The position numbers and the translations under genes were made by a program. From positions 436,577 through 500,576 of the forward strand of contig VZTJ01005686.1 of NCBI GenBank assembly GCA_013397795.1: a stretch of DNA of 64,000 nt, read 5' to 3'. The DNA comes from Orthonyx spaldingii (Eukaryota; Chordata; Aves; Passeriformes; Orthonychidae). The notes under the pieces are model-generated. The model did no database searches and was not told the DNA's origin. It saw nothing but the letters and a program-made list of their open reading frames with translations. How positions within the stretch are numbered: position 1 is the stretch's first letter; each line of letters starts with the position of its first letter. Shown here one piece after another: positions 61,400-64,000 of this stretch.

Positions 61400-61625
61400 T
61401 AGCTCCAATGAACTGTATGCTGTTAACCACTATTTTTCTGCCGGTGTTCTGCCAGTGTTTGGGAAATTGCACTCCTAATGAATTAATAGACGGACATGCT
61501 CTGTGGTTTCTTGAGCTAATATTTCCGACTCTGCCATAGCAAATTCAATTTGGATAGCAATTAATAACAGCTTTCTGTAAAGTTAGCTCTGATTTTAATA
61601 ATACTCACTTTTCCTAGAGATGGTT
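61400..61625. promoter_or_regulatory. Candidate conserved non-coding element, homeodomain-site rich
   Basis: Complex, non-repetitive DNA containing CTAATGAATTAATAGAC, GCAATTAATAACAGC and TTTTAATAAT within 150 bases. This clustering of TAAT cores is typical of developmental enhancers. There is no coding frame and no transposon similarity. It is inference only, but the best-looking block of this kind in the window. Confidence 0.35.
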
Positions 61626-62638
61626 GATTTCTTCACAAATTGGTCTCCAATAATTTCAACAGATTTGTTTTTATAACTATACGTAAAAGTTTCTGTGAAA
61701 CTACAGTGCTTTTATTTCTAGATTCCACTCCTTTCTCGGGCATATGTGATACACACATCCTTCCAGTGCTGCGTTCCTTTTTTTTTTTTCTTTAGGTTTC
61801 AAGTTTTTCAGGTAAGGTGAATCCAAGATAACTATACAATTGTCCTTGAGGATACATCTTGTGTAGATACTTGTAAAGAAAAACTTCAGTGACAGTTTTT
61901 TTTAAGATCGTTATGGAGTCACTGAGTGTTAACATGTCACCAGACTTGTGTCAAGTTAAATTTTAAGGTGTTAGTTGAAATTTAAAGTCTAAGTACAGAT
62001 TTTGATATTTCCAAGATACTTCATGGTTTAGAAAAACAGTCTTAAAAGTTTTTAAATTGCACCACTTCAATCTGTAAATTTAAAATTTCTTATACTTAAA
62101 AATTTATATACTGCAAGAAATTCACATTAATAGAGCAAAAGAGAGTACTGCTAACACCATAACCTCAGAAAAATTGTTCGCTGTAGATGCTAAGGAATGA
62201 AAATAAATTTTAAAAGAGAAGTCAGAGGAATTATTAATAATAGTATTAAAGTTGAAATCTAAAATACAGCAGTACAGAATTCTGCAGACCGATACAAGCA
62301 AAAAAAAAAGCAAAACCAGATAATGAAACTTAAAAAAAATAAAAGGAAAGGAAATATTTATGAATTCACCTTTGCATTAACATGTATGACAGAGAAACTG
62401 GAAACTGGAAACAGAGAAACATATAGAAAAATTCCGTACTTTCCACCTAGGTGATAGAAAATTCAATATTGTCAGAAAGAAATGAAAGAAATATAGAAGA
62501 GAAAAAAAGTAACCTGATCTTGCCAGCTGCAGACAAAATTTTTATAAGAAAAATTAGGTATAAGAGACTAACAAATTTGACTGTTCCCTCTCCTGTCCAT
62601 ATGTGACATTTTTCTTCAAGCAATAATTGTCTGTAACA
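61626..62638. other. Unique AT-rich region
   Basis: No gene or repeat family was recognised. There is a T-run near 61778-61790 and A-runs near 62300-62340. Confidence 0.6.
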
Positions 62639-62720
62639 ATATGTGCATGCATGTGCATGTGTACACTTCTGGAAAAAAAAAAAAAAAAAAAAGGAAAAAA
62701 AAAAGAAAAAGAAAAAAGGC
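62639..62720. repeat. Alternating purine-pyrimidine tract followed by poly-A/GA-rich tract
   Basis: 62639-62666 alternates purine and pyrimidine for 28 bases (ATGTGCATGCATGTGC core), which favours Z-DNA. Six bases later A20 starts at 62673 and continues as an A-rich tract with single Gs to about 62718. No retroposed body precedes it. Confidence 0.85.
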
Positions 62721-63528
62721 TTCCTGTATGAAGAAAAGGAGTATTTTTTTTGTTTCTGAAAGATGAAACATGTAAGGAAAACCAGAAGCTAGTTCTGCTG
62801 CTAAGTGCTGGAGTTTCACTTTGCTGAGACAGAGATGAAGAGTATAAAGCTAGTGTTCATGGAGAGAGGATACATTTTCTACTTAAAATATTTACTTCAG
62901 AGAAATTCACATTGGTATAAATTTTAAATAAGTCCTGGGAAACCAGAGCCTTCATAAAACTGGGATTTTGTCTTTAGGCTCACATACGGGTGAAACAAAA
63001 TTTTGTATAAATGAAAAATATTTCATTTTGCTTCCATTCAATAGATCTGAGAAATTATTTTAAGAACAACCTTAAAGAATACAGTTTGTGTCAGCATTTT
63101 AATAGAGTATATATTTTTCCTCCAGACATTGCATTTGGAATGTGTCCTGATGTCCTGCACCACTCATAATCTAGATAGCAAAATCTCAGTGTGAACATTT
63201 ATCACAAACAGATTTCCCTATTTCAGTACAGAGCTTTTTTTTTTTTTTTTCTGTTGTAATGATATTCTCTACTATCAGTCATAGCTGATAAACCAATCAA
63301 GTCCATCATAAAATTATAAGGATTTTTCTTCCACAGTTTTTTCATTTGCAGTCTCTGGATGAAATTTTGTTTGATGTATCCTGCTTCTTTACATTAATAC
63401 TGTACTCTATGGAGTTTAAAATTGTATTCTCCTCTAGTATTAGAATACCCTAGCTTTTGGTATGGTTCTTTGTGCTCACAAGTACTATCACTGAAACTCC
63501 CAAAAGGAGGGATTCCAGGCCTGCAAGC

Positions 63529-63533
<5 letters not shown>
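62721..63533. other. Unique AT-rich region
   Basis: No gene was recognised. A T-run lies near 63235-63250. Confidence 0.6.
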
Positions 63534-63577
<44 letters not shown>

Positions 63578-63602
63578 CACAACTCNNNNNNNNNAAAAAA
63601 AA
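63534..63602. repeat. Poly-A tract (A42) with an assembly gap
   Basis: A42 at 63534-63575 is followed by TTCACAACTC and 9 Ns (63586-63594), then more A. The gap probably reflects failure to assemble through the homopolymer, so both lengths are unreliable. Confidence 0.93.
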
Positions 63603-64000
63603 CACAAAAACATTCACAGTCTGCATGTTAGGTTATTAATTTAAGGAAAAAGGAAGAAGTTTATTGAGGAAAAAAAGTGTAACAAATATTGCTTGCCGCA
63701 GAAATAAAGGAGAACAAAAACAGTCTAGCTGAGTCACTGGATAGTCGCTCTGTATCCTGTGATTTTGACCCAATTTGTCACTGGGTGGAAAAAAAAAAAG
63801 ATAAAAACTCCAAGCAATAGAACCCAAACAACAACCACTATTTAATTTTCTGAAACCTGGGAGAAATTGGAATATTTTTAGCTGCTTCCTAGAGAAAGCA
63901 AAAAGTATCAGTTTAGCAATTTCAATTATCTTTGCTTTCCATTTTAGTGTGTTGTTATTGTGTTAACTTCATGGTGTCTTAGTTGGTTTATGCTTTTTAA
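63603..64000. other. Unique AT-rich region to the window end
   Basis: No gene was recognised. An A-run lies near 63790. The 63-codon minus-strand frame is translated low-complexity DNA. Confidence 0.6.

Noticed and set aside
63534..63602. Poly-A as the tail of a processed pseudogene
   Set aside because: The preceding sequence shows no coding similarity and no target-site duplication, and the gap makes the right side unreliable.
1..64000. CRISPR arrays, operons, prophage, tRNA or rRNA genes
   Set aside because: I saw no regularly spaced direct repeats, no clustered same-strand genes and no tRNA or rRNA signatures. The sequence is vertebrate non-coding DNA.

Overview
This looks like a gene-free stretch of a bird chromosome: intergenic DNA or a very large intron. 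Every large recognisable element is a retroelement of avian type. These are CR1 LINE fragments (several with the ATTCTRTG-type 3' end), solo endogenous-retrovirus LTRs of groups common in birds, one much older MIR-type SINE, and one probable fossil of a Penelope-like element. There are no mammalian-type repeats such as Alu, B1 or L1. The DNA is AT-rich and carries three short runs of N. I found no exon, rRNA, tRNA, CRISPR array or bacterial-type operon. All family calls come from recognising motifs and remembered consensus sequences, not from a database search.

Layout. 1-2384: unique DNA with a (TA)n tract broken by a gap. 2385-4345: a block of old retroelements, namely a CR1 reverse-transcriptase fragment on the minus strand, a CR1 3' fragment on the plus strand, and a MIR-like SINE. 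6875-7525: a CR1 3' end on the minus strand. 7526-22026: unique DNA with one strong short hairpin (14742-14775) and microsatellites. 22027-22543: solo LTR of group A, plus strand. 22544-32704: unique DNA, including an AT- and TAAT-rich block near 26.0-26.8 kb that resembles a conserved non-coding element. 32705-33186: CR1-related remnant. 33187-42595: unique DNA and a gap. 42596-42830: probable Penelope-like remnant with a GIY-YIG signature. 43240-43995: truncated LTR of group B, minus strand. 45.2-49.3 kb: several stretches with the look of regulatory or conserved non-coding DNA. 54801-54981: CR1 3' end, plus strand. 58460-61042: three LTRs of three different groups packed into 2.6 kb. 61043-64000: unique DNA, a TAAT-rich block, a Z-DNA-prone tract and poly-A with a gap.

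The open reading frames of this window are explained by chance or by repeats: the CR1 ORF2 remnants and the GC-rich, internally repetitive group B LTRs. No group of genes works together here. The most informative observations are the Penelope/GIY-YIG fossil, a young-looking LTR with an exact 6-bp target-site duplication, a local inverted-plus-tandem rearrangement inside one LTR, and a few candidate regulatory blocks.
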